A stretch of DNA of 64,000 bases, from positions 27,350 to 91,349 of the forward strand of contig PBDU01000018.1 in NCBI GenBank assembly GCA_002718195.1, read 5' to 3'. The notes under the pieces are model-generated. The model had not been told where the DNA came from. It saw only the letters and a program-made list of their open reading frames with translations, and did no database searches. Source of the stretch: Methanobacteriota archaeon. GTDB taxonomy: Archaea > Thermoplasmatota > Poseidoniia > Poseidoniales > Poseidoniaceae. Below are positions 1-8,825 of this stretch, one piece after another (position 1 is the stretch's first letter; each line of letters starts with the position of its first letter). A program made the translations under genes and the position numbers.

Positions 1-2
1 AT

Positions 3-1790
3 GTGATCATATCATGGCCGGGATTAACGTGTCAAGAAGGAACTACTCAAGATACATGCACATTCACTCCAACTGAAGAGGGTGAAACGGTTGTAACAGC
101 GAAGGTTACTGATGACGATGGTGAATCGATTTACGTCAATTCGACTTTCATGGTTCTCAACAAGGATCCTACAGTCTCAGCAGTCTCGGTTGTTGTAAAC
201 GGTATTCCAATCGATGTAACTTCTCAGGTTGTCAACGTCGAAGAAGATCAGGAGGTTACCCTGGTTGCTCAGGCTATTGATTCCCTCAATGATTTGGATG
301 ATATAGTGGTTGAATGGACTCCTTCTGACCGTGATACAAACTGGACAGTCTCTACAATAGGAGCTGATTCATCTGTAGATGTTTCTTGGTCGGAACCAGG
401 TCAACACATAATGTCGGTACGAGCATATGACGACGATGGCTCATCATCAGAATCAACAACCGCTGTAGTCAATGTTCTGAATGTTGACCCTGAAATTTCC
501 GGATTAATGGGCGATAGAGCAATTTTCGAAGATGAGATGGTAAATCTATCTGTTAGCGTAAGTGATACACCTTCAGATGTTGAAGAATTGGTCATCTGCT
601 GGGACTTAAACACAGCATTGGACTCAGATGCTAATGGCTTTTCAGATGATGATTGTGACAGGACTGGATTATTTACAGAAGTTGTTTGGACGACCTCTGG
701 AATAAGAAATGTTAGAGCTTGGGTTACCGATGACAACGGAGCATTTGCTGAAATGTTCACTAATCTGAGTGTTGTAAATGCAAGACCAACAGCAGATATA
801 TCAAACATTACAGATATCACAGTAATCTATGAAGGTGATTCAATCAACTTGACCGCTGTTGGTTCCTCAGATACGCCTGGTGATAGAGCGAGTCTGATAT
901 TTTCATGGGATGCATCTTCAATTCCAGGAGGTCCTGATGCTACAAATGAGGTATTCGAAATTACGAACCTTCCTTTGGGTACGGTTTATGTCAACCTAAC
1001 AGTAATTGATGATGATGGCGAGACCAACACAGATAGCTTCACTTTTGAAGTGATAGAAAGACCTAGCACAGGTCTAATTTCAACTTTAGAGGACAACCTT
1101 GGGTCTAAGGGTGCTGCATACGCAGTTCTCGTATTCGTTCCATTGATTTTCGTATTGGGAACAGTTCTTCTTCTATCAAGGAGAAAATCAGAAGATGATT
1201 TGCCAGTATTGGAATCATTCCTTCCACCCGGAGGAATGCCAACTGGAGCCCCTCCTGCGCCTCTAAAGGAGACGCCAGCTATTCCTGTGCCAGATTATTC
1301 TGCACAGCCTGAAGGCTATGTCCAAGATCAATCAGTTTCGGCATTTGCGCAAACTAATTATCAAACCCAGAGTCAGACCGATTTCTACCAACAAGCGCCT
1401 GCACTGCAGCCAGAGCCGGTTGCACCAGCAGGACCACCACTTCCTTCAACTGGTCTGCCTGATGGATGGACGATGGAGCAATGGAATCATTATGGTCAGC
1501 AGTGGTTAGATGCAAATCCACAACTGGCAGTACAACCTGCTAATCAACCAGCAGATCCGTTTGCTGCTCTACAGCCAAATCCTGTTCAGGATGTTGCAGT
1601 TAATACGCAACCTGTCGAAACTAATCCTGCTCAGCCTGCAGTTGAAGCAAATCCTTTCGGAGTATCACAAGCCGCAAATGAATTCGCAAGCCCTCAATCT
1701 TCAAACGAATTCGCTATACCTAACCAAAACCAGCAACCAGTAAACCAGGACAATAATTTTTCAGATTTACTGGACGGGTTAGACATTTGA
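3..1790 (+). CDS. PKD-repeat surface protein with C-terminal TM and cytoplasmic tail (5' truncated)
   Basis: The reading frame is open at the left edge, so the N-terminus lies outside the window. The visible 595 residues begin inside an Ig-like/PKD repeat. At least four PKD-type repeats follow, each closing with a strand such as VTDDDGES, RAYDDDGSS, VTDDNGAF or VIDDDGET, up to about residue 355. A single TM helix (about 370-392, ending SRRK) is followed by a Pro/Gln/Asn-rich tail of roughly 200 residues. The tail carries the motif GWTMEQWNHYGQQWL near residue 485, which recurs in the giant surface protein at 49-54 kb. The topology suggests an adhesion or S-layer-associated protein with its repeats outside the cell. 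The SepF-like gene begins 1 nt downstream. Function is inferred from architecture only. Confidence 0.85.
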   Translation: MIISWPGLTCQEGTTQDTCTFTPTEEGETVVTAKVTDDDGESIYVNSTFMVLNKDPTVSAVSVVVNGIPIDVTSQVVNVEEDQEVTLVAQAIDSLNDLDDIVVEWTPSDRDTNWTVSTIGADSSVDVSWSEPGQHIMSVRAYDDDGSSSESTTAVVNVLNVDPEISGLMGDRAIFEDEMVNLSVSVSDTPSDVEELVICWDLNTALDSDANGFSDDDCDRTGLFTEVVWTTSGIRNVRAWVTDDNGAFAEMFTNLSVVNARPTADISNITDITVIYEGDSINLTAVGSSDTPGDRASLIFSWDASSIPGGPDATNEVFEITNLPLGTVYVNLTVIDDDGETNTDSFTFEVIERPSTGLISTLEDNLGSKGAAYAVLVFVPLIFVLGTVLLLSRRKSEDDLPVLESFLPPGGMPTGAPPAPLKETPAIPVPDYSAQPEGYVQDQSVSAFAQTNYQTQSQTDFYQQAPALQPEPVAPAGPPLPSTGLPDGWTMEQWNHYGQQWLDANPQLAVQPANQPADPFAALQPNPVQDVAVNTQPVETNPAQPAVEANPFGVSQAANEFASPQSSNEFAIPNQNQQPVNQDNNFSDLLDGLDI

Positions 1791-1791
1791 G

Positions 1792-2337
1792 GTGATTAGT
1801 CTGGGAGGACTTTGGGAATTTTTTGGGCTACCTGACCCGGACCCGAAAAGAGAACCAGTTGCAACCACTAGTAATGACTCACAATCTAGCGATGTCTTGA
1901 GCAATGGTTCAGGGGATTCTGATGCTCCAATTGATACAGTTGAGGGTTCCAGCAAGAAGAATATTCCAGAGAACTGGATAGGTCCAAGATTGCCAAATGG
2001 TGAAGCATTTCATGATCTCGAATCTCTAAATTTTAGGAAAAACCAAATTCCAACGAGGGCATTAAGAATGGTTACACCAAATGAAAAACACAGAATCGAT
2101 TTAGAGGGTATTGCTCAAAGGTCCATACAAGGCGATATCTCAATAGTAAATTTGGGTGAACTGACTCACATGCAGAGCCAACAGAATTTTTTGCGTAGAG
2201 AATTGCGGATGCTCTCTGAAAATACCGGATTACACATTTATTCTTTAGATAAAGACGAGAAATTGATGTTAGTCCCTGGAATTGATGTGGTTGTAGATAT
2301 CACAAGACACGAGTTGGGTATGAACGGCTTGCTGTGA
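1792..2337 (+). CDS. sepF: SepF-like cell division protein
   Basis: The 181-residue product has three parts. An amphipathic, hydrophobic N-terminus (MISLGGLWEFFGL) resembles the membrane-targeting helix of SepF. A disordered Ser/Asp-rich linker covers about 20-60. The C-terminal domain (about 95-175) follows the SepF pattern: a GDISIVNLGEL strand, a helix with LRRELRMLSEN, then IYSLDKDEKLMLVPGIDVVVD. In archaea SepF dimers anchor FtsZ to the membrane. The GTG start lies 1 nt after the previous stop and overlaps a GAGGTG Shine-Dalgarno-like sequence, so a slightly different start is possible. Assignment rests on motif pattern, without an alignment score. Confidence 0.7.
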   Translation: MISLGGLWEFFGLPDPDPKREPVATTSNDSQSSDVLSNGSGDSDAPIDTVEGSSKKNIPENWIGPRLPNGEAFHDLESLNFRKNQIPTRALRMVTPNEKHRIDLEGIAQRSIQGDISIVNLGELTHMQSQQNFLRRELRMLSENTGLHIYSLDKDEKLMLVPGIDVVVDITRHELGMNGLL

Positions 2338-2391
2338 AAATGTAGGTAGTGTCTTAGAAATTTTTTTGTACAGAAGTGATTTGTATTCACT

Positions 2392-3690
2392 ATGGAAAAT
2401 GACTCAAAAGTAGACCTTCGGGAGTTCGAAGGCTCTTACCTTGAGTTATTCCTTGCTTCCGGGATAGTATTTCTGCTGTTCGTATTCGCAGTACTATGGC
2501 AGGCAACGAATTACTTTGAGTACTGGGAAACCAACGATTTCGCTAAGCCTCTGTTTCTATTTTTTGTGATGTCTACCTATGGTTGGCTATTGCTAAATGC
2601 ACTTGGATGCGCTTACACTCTTTTACCAATTATTCACCAAACCCAGTTTTTTAGAAAGAAGGATTTGAGGGTCCAAATGTCATTTTGTATGGCTGGTCAT
2701 GTTTTCATTACATTCGCTTTACTGCAAAGAAATATCGATTATGTCACCGTTGCCGGTTTAATTGGATTGATTCTAAATGCAATTGGATTGGCTAGTTTAT
2801 CAATACCGACTTTCAGAGTTTCAAGAAGAAAATTGAAGAATTTTGATCAGTTAGGCAAGGTAGCATATTCTCTTGGAATAATAATGCCTATATTTGGAAT
2901 CATACCAATAATTTGCTGGATTTTAGTCTATGGCAAAACTTCTCTGGAAGTTTCTATGTATATCATATCAACGTTTATGATAGGTTTAGTGAACCTTACT
3001 TTTTTGGTATCTCACTTTGAACGCAGGTTAGGATGGGATTTGATAAGAGATGGCAACACAATTAGAGTTTTCAAAATATATTTGTTATTTACCATAATTG
3101 GTATTACAGGAACTATTTTTTCAACCTTTTTTGAGGCTATTCCGGAGTATCTTGTTAGGTTGTCTCAGGCTTTGCCATTCTTTTGGATGTTTTATGCATT
3201 CAATCCGTCAAAAGTGTTGTCAAACATTAGAAAGAAATACCCAGTTTCTAAACCAATTTTAGTTGGTTATTTCATACTATTTTTCAACGGACTGGTATTT
3301 CTTATACCCCAGCAAAATGTAACCGATTTTTCGATAACATTCCAACCTTGGATATTCCTAATTAGCAGTGCTCTACTGATCAACATCGGGTATGGTTCAT
3401 ACATGAATGATGACCACCTACACCTCTCCCTTCAATCAAGGAGCAACCATAGATTATTCATTTACAGTGTAGTTGCCTCAAAGACATTACTGTTCTACTT
3501 ATTATTCACATATAACTTTGAGACTTCAATTAATTTCTTCTTGACAATAATCTGGATTATTTCTTTGGTGATTGTAATCTTTGTCACTTCACAAATGCTT
3601 TACAAAAATCTCGGAGTGGGTTCTGAAGGAAGGAAATGGAGCAGTACGCCGATGTTTTACACTAAATATCAAATTAAGCGTGAAGAATGA
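2392..3690 (+). CDS. Polytopic membrane protein of unknown function (about 12 TM)
   Basis: The product has 432 residues with about twelve predicted TM helices spread over its length and short loops. I see no signature motif: no ATPase, no glycosyltransferase acidic motif, no histidine-kinase region. The ATG start directly follows a short 54-nt gap after the SepF-like gene. A histidine-rich loop (HLHLSLQSRSNH) occurs near residue 345. Its 3' end overlaps the converging Maf gene by 22 bp. It could be a transporter or an envelope enzyme; I do not recognise the family. Confidence 0.75.
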   Translation: MENDSKVDLREFEGSYLELFLASGIVFLLFVFAVLWQATNYFEYWETNDFAKPLFLFFVMSTYGWLLLNALGCAYTLLPIIHQTQFFRKKDLRVQMSFCMAGHVFITFALLQRNIDYVTVAGLIGLILNAIGLASLSIPTFRVSRRKLKNFDQLGKVAYSLGIIMPIFGIIPIICWILVYGKTSLEVSMYIISTFMIGLVNLTFLVSHFERRLGWDLIRDGNTIRVFKIYLLFTIIGITGTIFSTFFEAIPEYLVRLSQALPFFWMFYAFNPSKVLSNIRKKYPVSKPILVGYFILFFNGLVFLIPQQNVTDFSITFQPWIFLISSALLINIGYGSYMNDDHLHLSLQSRSNHRLFIYSVVASKTLLFYLLFTYNFETSINFFLTIIWIISLVIVIFVTSQMLYKNLGVGSEGRKWSSTPMFYTKYQIKREE

Positions 3691-4238
3691 AGCTTGCTAT
3701 CTTGTATCACCTTAGGAGTTAATCCAAGAACTGTTGCTTCTTCTCCTTTAATCAGATTTGCAAATTTCTTCATCTCTCCTGCTAAGTCATATCCGCCTGC
3801 TTTTCCTAACCAAGATTTTGAGATTAGCAATTCTTCTAATTCTTGGTTTGAATAATTAGATATCAGAACCTCTGCAGTACTTTGACTAAACTCCCAATTG
3901 CCGTCGATAAACAATCCCGAAGACGTAACCACAGTGTGTTTTCTGCCTCTTAGATGTTCTAGAATCATCCTTGCATGGTGTATACTATCCGGCTTTCCGA
4001 TAGCTTTGGTTTCATCATCTGGATCGACAATCATGGTGTCGGATACAATGATAAACTCGTAATCTTTAGATTTTGCAGCTTCAGCTTTACGCCTGCAAAT
4101 TTCGTCTATTGCTTTCAAAATAGGCATTCCTTTTGGTATGCTTTCATCAGCATCTACCCCTTTGGAAAAAATAGTTGGAATAATCGGTTCAAGCATCTCC
4201 TTTCTTCTGGATGAATTAGACGCTAACCATGCTCTCAT
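3669..4238 (-). CDS. maf: Maf-family nucleoside triphosphate pyrophosphatase
   Basis: The N-terminus LASNSSRRKEML is the Maf signature (S-x-S-x-R-R/K). It is followed by the family's VSDTMIVDPDD loop containing the metal-binding Asp, by GKPDSIHHARMILEHLRGR, and by a late GKAGGYDLAGEMKKF motif. Maf proteins hydrolyse non-canonical or modified nucleotides (dTTP/UTP/CTP types) to monophosphates and are linked to cell-division arrest in bacteria. I chose ATG at 4238 over an upstream GTG at 4244 because the family starts just before the ASNS strand. The gene converges on, and overlaps by 22 bp, the membrane-protein gene on the other strand. Confidence 0.88.
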   Translation of the reverse strand: MRAWLASNSSRRKEMLEPIIPTIFSKGVDADESIPKGMPILKAIDEICRRKAEAAKSKDYEFIIVSDTMIVDPDDETKAIGKPDSIHHARMILEHLRGRKHTVVTSSGLFIDGNWEFSQSTAEVLISNYSNQELEELLISKSWLGKAGGYDLAGEMKKFANLIKGEEATVLGLTPKVIQDSKLHSSRLI

Positions 4239-4344
4239 CAACACATGGCAAGCGTGAGTGGTGAATATATGTTAAGAGTAAATTCAAAATATTTGTGCGT
4301 AGGTTTCAAGTCATCTAGATTTCTAGCACATCCGGGGCAAGACT

Positions 4345-5064
4345 ATGTCTGATGTCAATAGAATTCCTACGCACATTGAAGGATTAGATGAAAATATGCA
4401 GGGCGGCATACCTAAGAAGCACATTTGCATTGTAGCAGGAGCTTCTGGAGCAATGAAATCTTCTCTAACTTTTTCGCTATTGTACAATTCTGTTTTGTAC
4501 GGGGACACTAGTGGAATTTACGTGACCTTAGAACAGGGTAAGGAATCTTTGAAATCACACATGTCAAACATGGGAATGAACGTAGAGGATGCGAGAGTAA
4601 GGAATCGTATTGCGATTATTGACTTAGCCGATTTGAGAGTACAGTTAGACGAACAAGGAATGTCTGATCGAGTCGACTGGATGGGACAATTGATTAAACA
4701 ACTCACATCATACAGAAATTCGATTGGTTTTGAGGTACTGGTTTTCGATTCTCTTGGTGCCTTCTTTACATTAACAAAAATGGAAAATCCTAGAGATGAA
4801 ATTTTCAGGCTCTTCGAAGCGGTAAGAAGACTAAACCTCACTGCATTCTTCATCTGTGAGATGACTGGTGACGACCACAAACAGTTCGGTGAATACGGAG
4901 TAGAAGATTATCTGAGCGATGGTGTTCTTCATTTGGTAATGGAAAGAGAAGGAGACGATGTCAAGAGGAAGTTGGGTGTTGTAAAGATGAGACACACTAA
5001 CCACATGCTTGGATACAAGCCATTTTGGTGGAAGGAAGATGAGCAAAGGTTCTCTGTCCTTTGA
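4345..5064 (+). CDS. RecA-superfamily (KaiC/GvpD/RadA-like) ATPase with atypical Walker A
   Basis: This 239-residue single-domain P-loop ATPase is of the KaiC/RAD55 type. It opens with the characteristic IPTHIEGLDENMQGGIPKKH lead-in (residues about 6-25). A P-loop GASGAMKSS follows at 32-40, then YVTLEQGKESL, which resembles the KaiC catalytic-Glu region, and a Walker B strand VLVFDSLGAFF near 130. The P-loop departs from consensus: the Gly before the Lys is Met37. Family members are signal or regulatory ATPases; no partner gene identifies the role here. The start is ATG, with a GGGGC-type sequence about 10 nt upstream. Confidence 0.8.
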   Translation: MSDVNRIPTHIEGLDENMQGGIPKKHICIVAGASGAMKSSLTFSLLYNSVLYGDTSGIYVTLEQGKESLKSHMSNMGMNVEDARVRNRIAIIDLADLRVQLDEQGMSDRVDWMGQLIKQLTSYRNSIGFEVLVFDSLGAFFTLTKMENPRDEIFRLFEAVRRLNLTAFFICEMTGDDHKQFGEYGVEDYLSDGVLHLVMEREGDDVKRKLGVVKMRHTNHMLGYKPFWWKEDEQRFSVL

Positions 5065-5065
5065 T

Positions 5066-5713
5066 TCAGTACAGATTCCCTAAAATTATCCTAGGATCAG
5101 GATATTTTTCAATAGCCTCATCTCTGTCCCCAATATTTACCACTCCGGGCATGTTTGCCACTATTGGTTTTTCGAACGTGATTTGGATATGCACATGCGG
5201 TTCCCAATTACCGTTTTCGTGTCTATCTCCCATCCAACAATATGTTTCCCCTGCTAAAATGTCCTTTCCAACATGAATATTTTCTATACTATTCGAGGAT
5301 AAATGTCCACACAGAACCCATACTGTTTTCTCTTTTCCTGCCCACTCGTGTTCGGCATCATCCGGAAATTTGACATTATGTTGAGTGATTATAAGGTTGC
5401 CATAGCCACCTTCTTCCTCCTCGTAAGCGAATGAATGAATCTTGCCGTCAGCAAATGCTCTAATCGGAGTTCCAACCGGTGCACCGATATCTATGCCCAC
5501 ATGATGATTCCTCTCTCCTTTGAATAGTTCAGTTTCATACATCCCAGGTCTAGTTTCATCATATCTTCCAATTTGGAAATCATAAGGGCAATCCCATTCT
5601 GAAAATCTCCTTGTGAAATCATAAACCCAGTACTCATTTGGCAGCTCAACCATGTCGAAGAATGGTGAGTGCATGATGTGCCCATTGTTATACAACATTT
5701 GAACTATGCTCAT
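5066..5713 (-). CDS. M23-type (LytM) metallopeptidase domain protein
   Basis: The 215-residue product has the M23 zinc-site arrangement. HHVGIDIGAPVGTPIRA supplies the first His and Asp, with the typical 'G.PvgTPi.a.adG.i' continuation. VLCGHLS supplies the catalytic His and PHVHIQI the HxH motif. No signal peptide is apparent, so it may act inside the cell. In bacteria M23 enzymes cut peptidoglycan cross-links; archaea lack murein, so the substrate is unknown. It is convergent with the ATPase gene, 1 nt apart, and divergent from the GT-C-like gene. The ATG at 5713 gives the longest form; ATGs at 5698 and 5674 are alternatives. Confidence 0.8.
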   Translation of the reverse strand: MSIVQMLYNNGHIMHSPFFDMVELPNEYWVYDFTRRFSEWDCPYDFQIGRYDETRPGMYETELFKGERNHHVGIDIGAPVGTPIRAFADGKIHSFAYEEEEGGYGNLIITQHNVKFPDDAEHEWAGKEKTVWVLCGHLSSNSIENIHVGKDILAGETYCWMGDRHENGNWEPHVHIQITFEKPIVANMPGVVNIGDRDEAIEKYPDPRIILGNLY

Positions 5714-5743
5714 GTTGATTTACCTACTTCCTTTGGTAAGTAT

Positions 5744-7957
5744 GTGTGGTTAGCCCTATTGACATTGATTTTGTCAACGGTCTTGCCTGGTTTTGTCATT
5801 TCATCTTACATGCTAAAATCTGCAAATTCTTCAATAAAAATCGCATCTTCGCCGTTGTTTGGGCTTCTTTTCTTGTTTGTGTTAACGGGTGTTGTTCAGA
5901 TTCTAGGATTTTTCTCACCAACATTTCTCGTTGTTTTGATATTAGTAATGAATATGATTTGTGTACTGTTATTAACGAAATTAGAGCAAGATATTAGATC
6001 ATTATTTGGAGAAGTTTACTCGAGTCATTTTTCTGAAAGACCAAACAGAATTTATTCTTACCTCTTCTTAATGTTATCATTTCTTCTGTTGAGTCCTGTC
6101 TTTGTGCTCGATATCCCATATGGCGTTGATTGGATTGGATTTTCCAACGTTTTAGTTGCTCTGAACCAATCTGGTACAATGGGCTTCACGGAACCTAATT
6201 CAGGTGTCTGGATTTACCCTCCAGCCTTTATTTCAGCCGCAGGTGTGTTTTCAGTTATCCCTAACGTACATGAATTCCAAGCACTAATGATTCTAGGATT
6301 CTATTCTCTTTTTGCCATAGTGCTTGGGGTATTCGCAGTTGGGGAGAAATACAATGCTGGGATTTTTTGTGGTTTGGTGATGTTCCTCGGAGTTGGATTG
6401 TTTGCAAAATCCTTTGATTCAGGATGGCCGACAATCGCAAGCCAAATACCTGTGTTAGTTGGTTTATTGATCCTGCAGGAATCAGATTTCACTATAGGAA
6501 TTGGTAACAGAGTTACACTTTTGTTGACAATTTTAGGGGCATTAATTATTCATCCTACAGGTGCAATTTCTTTGTTGATACTAATTTTCGTGGTCCTATT
6601 TTTTCAAACAAATAAGGTCAGGAAAAGAGAGCATAGAGTGGCATTCATTGTTATTATTTTTCTAATTATTTTTGTCTCAAGTCTGCTCGCCTCCAATTTA
6701 AGCAATCTTGAACAATTTTCTGAATATGGTTGGCAAGGGGGCACTGTTTTGATAAAATACAATGCGCCCCTTTGTTTCATAGCATTTTATTTCATGGTCA
6801 AACATCGAGAAGATTCAGCCTTGAATATTTTGAGTAAGTGGTTAATTATCACCTGGATTTTTTCCTTCCTACACTTACTTCCGATTTTAGAAGAATTGCC
6901 CGTATTCAAACTTCTTGGATATTTATGCTATTCAATGGGATTACACATGTTCCATATTCCATTTTCACTGATATCTGGAATTGGATTAATGCTGGGTTTG
7001 CAGTCGATTAAAGAAAAAGAAGGTTCGGAAAATGATTTCAATCATTTTAACTCTAAACAAGCCATATCTCTTCTTTTAGTGTGTTGCTTATTGGTACCAA
7101 TTGGGATGCTTGCACTCATTCAAACAGAGGAAAATAAGCACAATTTTGCAACTACTTCCTCGACATTAGCACTGATAGATCAGGTCAATTCTATGGAGAT
7201 TGATTCTGTGGTTTATACCGAAAATAGTCATTGGGGATATTTGCAAATAGAAGATTTAAATTTCCAAACAACATCATTACCTAGGTTAGGATTAATGGTT
7301 GAGAACAATTATGTTCAATCTGAGGCTACCCGAGCTATTTTGTCAAATGATTTCCAAACTCTGGGAGAACTTGGAATTGAATATGCGATTACTTCCCCAA
7401 TGGGTTCATTGCATTACTCTTTGATTGAATCAGGTAGTTGGAAAATTGTGTTAGATATAGATGGTTCTCGGCTATGGAAACTTGATGCAAATACTAGCAG
7501 TATTAACATTCAGGCTTTTGCTTTGGGTGAATTGGATTGTGGTGAGAAAGATTGCACTAAGGTCAAGGATCTCTGGAGAGATTACAGGTATAATGACCAG
7601 TTGCTATTGGGTGATGATAGAGTGAAACTTTCCAAAGAAGCGACAATGAGCATCCCTGTGAATATAGTTAACCAGAGCGTTGAAGCCTGTTTATTGTACG
7701 AGGTAAGAGGAAATGTTGATGAGTTTAGTTTGAAGTTTTCAAGTAATAACATTTCCATAGATGCTAATTTCAACACCTCGCCTGGCTGGCATTTAGATTG
7801 CGCAAATAATATTTCATCTGGTTCAATTGAATTACAATTCGATGTTCAAATATCAAACGGTATTAGATTTGTCAATCCCTCGGGTTTCAGTGGTCGTGGA
7901 GATTACTTATTGGAAAAACCAGGAATTGTTTTGCATCATTTTGAGTTTCACTTCTAA
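5744..7957 (+). CDS. GT-C-like polytopic membrane protein with C-terminal extracytoplasmic domain
   Basis: The N-terminal about 470 residues hold roughly twelve TM helices. The remainder is a soluble domain reminiscent of the C-terminal part of integral-membrane glycosyltransferases (for example VVYTENSHWGYLQ and LGELGIEYAITSP). The first long loop has an acidic IPYGVDWIGF segment followed by WIYPPAF, as in DUF6541/DUF2298-type proteins. Together with the GT2 gene 28 nt downstream this suggests lipid-linked sugar transfer, but that is inference. The frame is open from a GTG at 5669, which would overlap the divergent M23 gene by 45 bp. I prefer GTG at 5744 (preceded by GGTAAG), which starts at the first TM helix; the start is uncertain. 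Confidence 0.72.
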   Translation: MWLALLTLILSTVLPGFVISSYMLKSANSSIKIASSPLFGLLFLFVLTGVVQILGFFSPTFLVVLILVMNMICVLLLTKLEQDIRSLFGEVYSSHFSERPNRIYSYLFLMLSFLLLSPVFVLDIPYGVDWIGFSNVLVALNQSGTMGFTEPNSGVWIYPPAFISAAGVFSVIPNVHEFQALMILGFYSLFAIVLGVFAVGEKYNAGIFCGLVMFLGVGLFAKSFDSGWPTIASQIPVLVGLLILQESDFTIGIGNRVTLLLTILGALIIHPTGAISLLILIFVVLFFQTNKVRKREHRVAFIVIIFLIIFVSSLLASNLSNLEQFSEYGWQGGTVLIKYNAPLCFIAFYFMVKHREDSALNILSKWLIITWIFSFLHLLPILEELPVFKLLGYLCYSMGLHMFHIPFSLISGIGLMLGLQSIKEKEGSENDFNHFNSKQAISLLLVCCLLVPIGMLALIQTEENKHNFATTSSTLALIDQVNSMEIDSVVYTENSHWGYLQIEDLNFQTTSLPRLGLMVENNYVQSEATRAILSNDFQTLGELGIEYAITSPMGSLHYSLIESGSWKIVLDIDGSRLWKLDANTSSINIQAFALGELDCGEKDCTKVKDLWRDYRYNDQLLLGDDRVKLSKEATMSIPVNIVNQSVEACLLYEVRGNVDEFSLKFSSNNISIDANFNTSPGWHLDCANNISSGSIELQFDVQISNGIRFVNPSGFSGRGDYLLEKPGIVLHHFEFHF

Positions 7958-7985
7958 CATTAGTGAAAAATACTAATTGTAAGAA

Positions 7986-8753
7986 TTGACTCGGAGAGTT
8001 GTGAAATCACTGTTGATATTGCTACCTACTCTCAACGAAGAGGGTGGTCTATCAAAGATTGCGACAAGAATTCCAATTGAGAATCTTAGAGAGCATGGTT
8101 GGAATCCATCAATTCTTGTCGTTGACGGTGATTCAAAGGATAAAACAAAACAAATTGCGATTGAAAATAGGTTCAAATTAATTCAACAGGCAGGCAAAGG
8201 CAAAGGTGCTGCATTGAGGTCCGGGTTCAAATATGCTTTATCGCAAAAATTTGATGCATTGGTGATGCTCGATGCAGATGCAACTTACGATCCTGGGGAC
8301 ATCATCAAACTAGTTGCAAAATTAGGGAAATTTGATGTTGTAATAGGCGACAGATTAAACGGTGAACTAAAGGATGAATCAATGGGTGTTGTCAATTTCT
8401 TCGGTAACCATGCACTATCTTGGATTGCTAGAACTTTGTTCTCCGAAGATATTGGAGATTTATGTACGGGCTATTGGGCATTTACAAAAAAGGCTCTCAG
8501 TACATTGGAGTTGAATAGTATGAGTTTTGAAATCGAGGCAGAAATGTTTTGCTCGAGTACAAAAAACGGGCTTAGAATAGGCTCTGTTCCCATCTCTTAC
8601 TCAAAAAGAGAAGGAGAAGCAAAACTAGGTTCTCTTACTGATGGTGGAAGGATTTTGCGAAAATTGCTTGTAAGAAGGTTATTTCCAACACCTGCAGAGT
8701 CAAAAATTAACAATGACAAATTAGCACTTGGTTCAGATAACGAATCACAGTGA
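7986..8753 (+). CDS. GT2 family glycosyltransferase (polyprenyl-phosphate sugar transferase type)
   Basis: The 255-residue product has a GT-A fold typical of dolichol-phosphate mannosyl/glucosyltransferases. PTLNEEGGLSK lies near residue 12 and VVDGDSKDKT near 42. GKGKGAALRSGF is the usual loop before the metal site, and the DxD-like motif is VMLDADATYDP near 93. GDLCTGYWAF corresponds to the acceptor region. No TM helix is present, so it is of the short DPM1-like kind. It probably works with the upstream GT-C-like protein, charging a polyprenyl phosphate with sugar. TTG at 7986 is the upstream start; GTG at 8001 is equally possible. Confidence 0.85.
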   Translation: MTRRVVKSLLILLPTLNEEGGLSKIATRIPIENLREHGWNPSILVVDGDSKDKTKQIAIENRFKLIQQAGKGKGAALRSGFKYALSQKFDALVMLDADATYDPGDIIKLVAKLGKFDVVIGDRLNGELKDESMGVVNFFGNHALSWIARTLFSEDIGDLCTGYWAFTKKALSTLELNSMSFEIEAEMFCSSTKNGLRIGSVPISYSKREGEAKLGSLTDGGRILRKLLVRRLFPTPAESKINNDKLALGSDNESQ

Positions 8754-8825
8754 AGAAACCTTTCTTCTTGAGAACTACATGACATTACACTAAAGAGTCA
8801 TGCTATATTGGATACTGATGATAAC

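Noticed and set aside
401..820. 139-codon open frame antisense to the PKD protein
   Set aside because: It mirrors codon use of the repeat protein on the other strand and has no ribosome-binding site.
4315..4326. CTAGA-TT-TCTAG dyad before the KaiC-like ATPase
   Set aside because: Arms are only 5 bp with a 2-nt loop and there is no further support for an operator.
5669..5743. N-terminal extension of the GT-C-like protein (GTG at 5669)
   Set aside because: It would overlap the start of the divergent M23 gene by 45 bp and adds residues before the first TM helix; not excluded outright.
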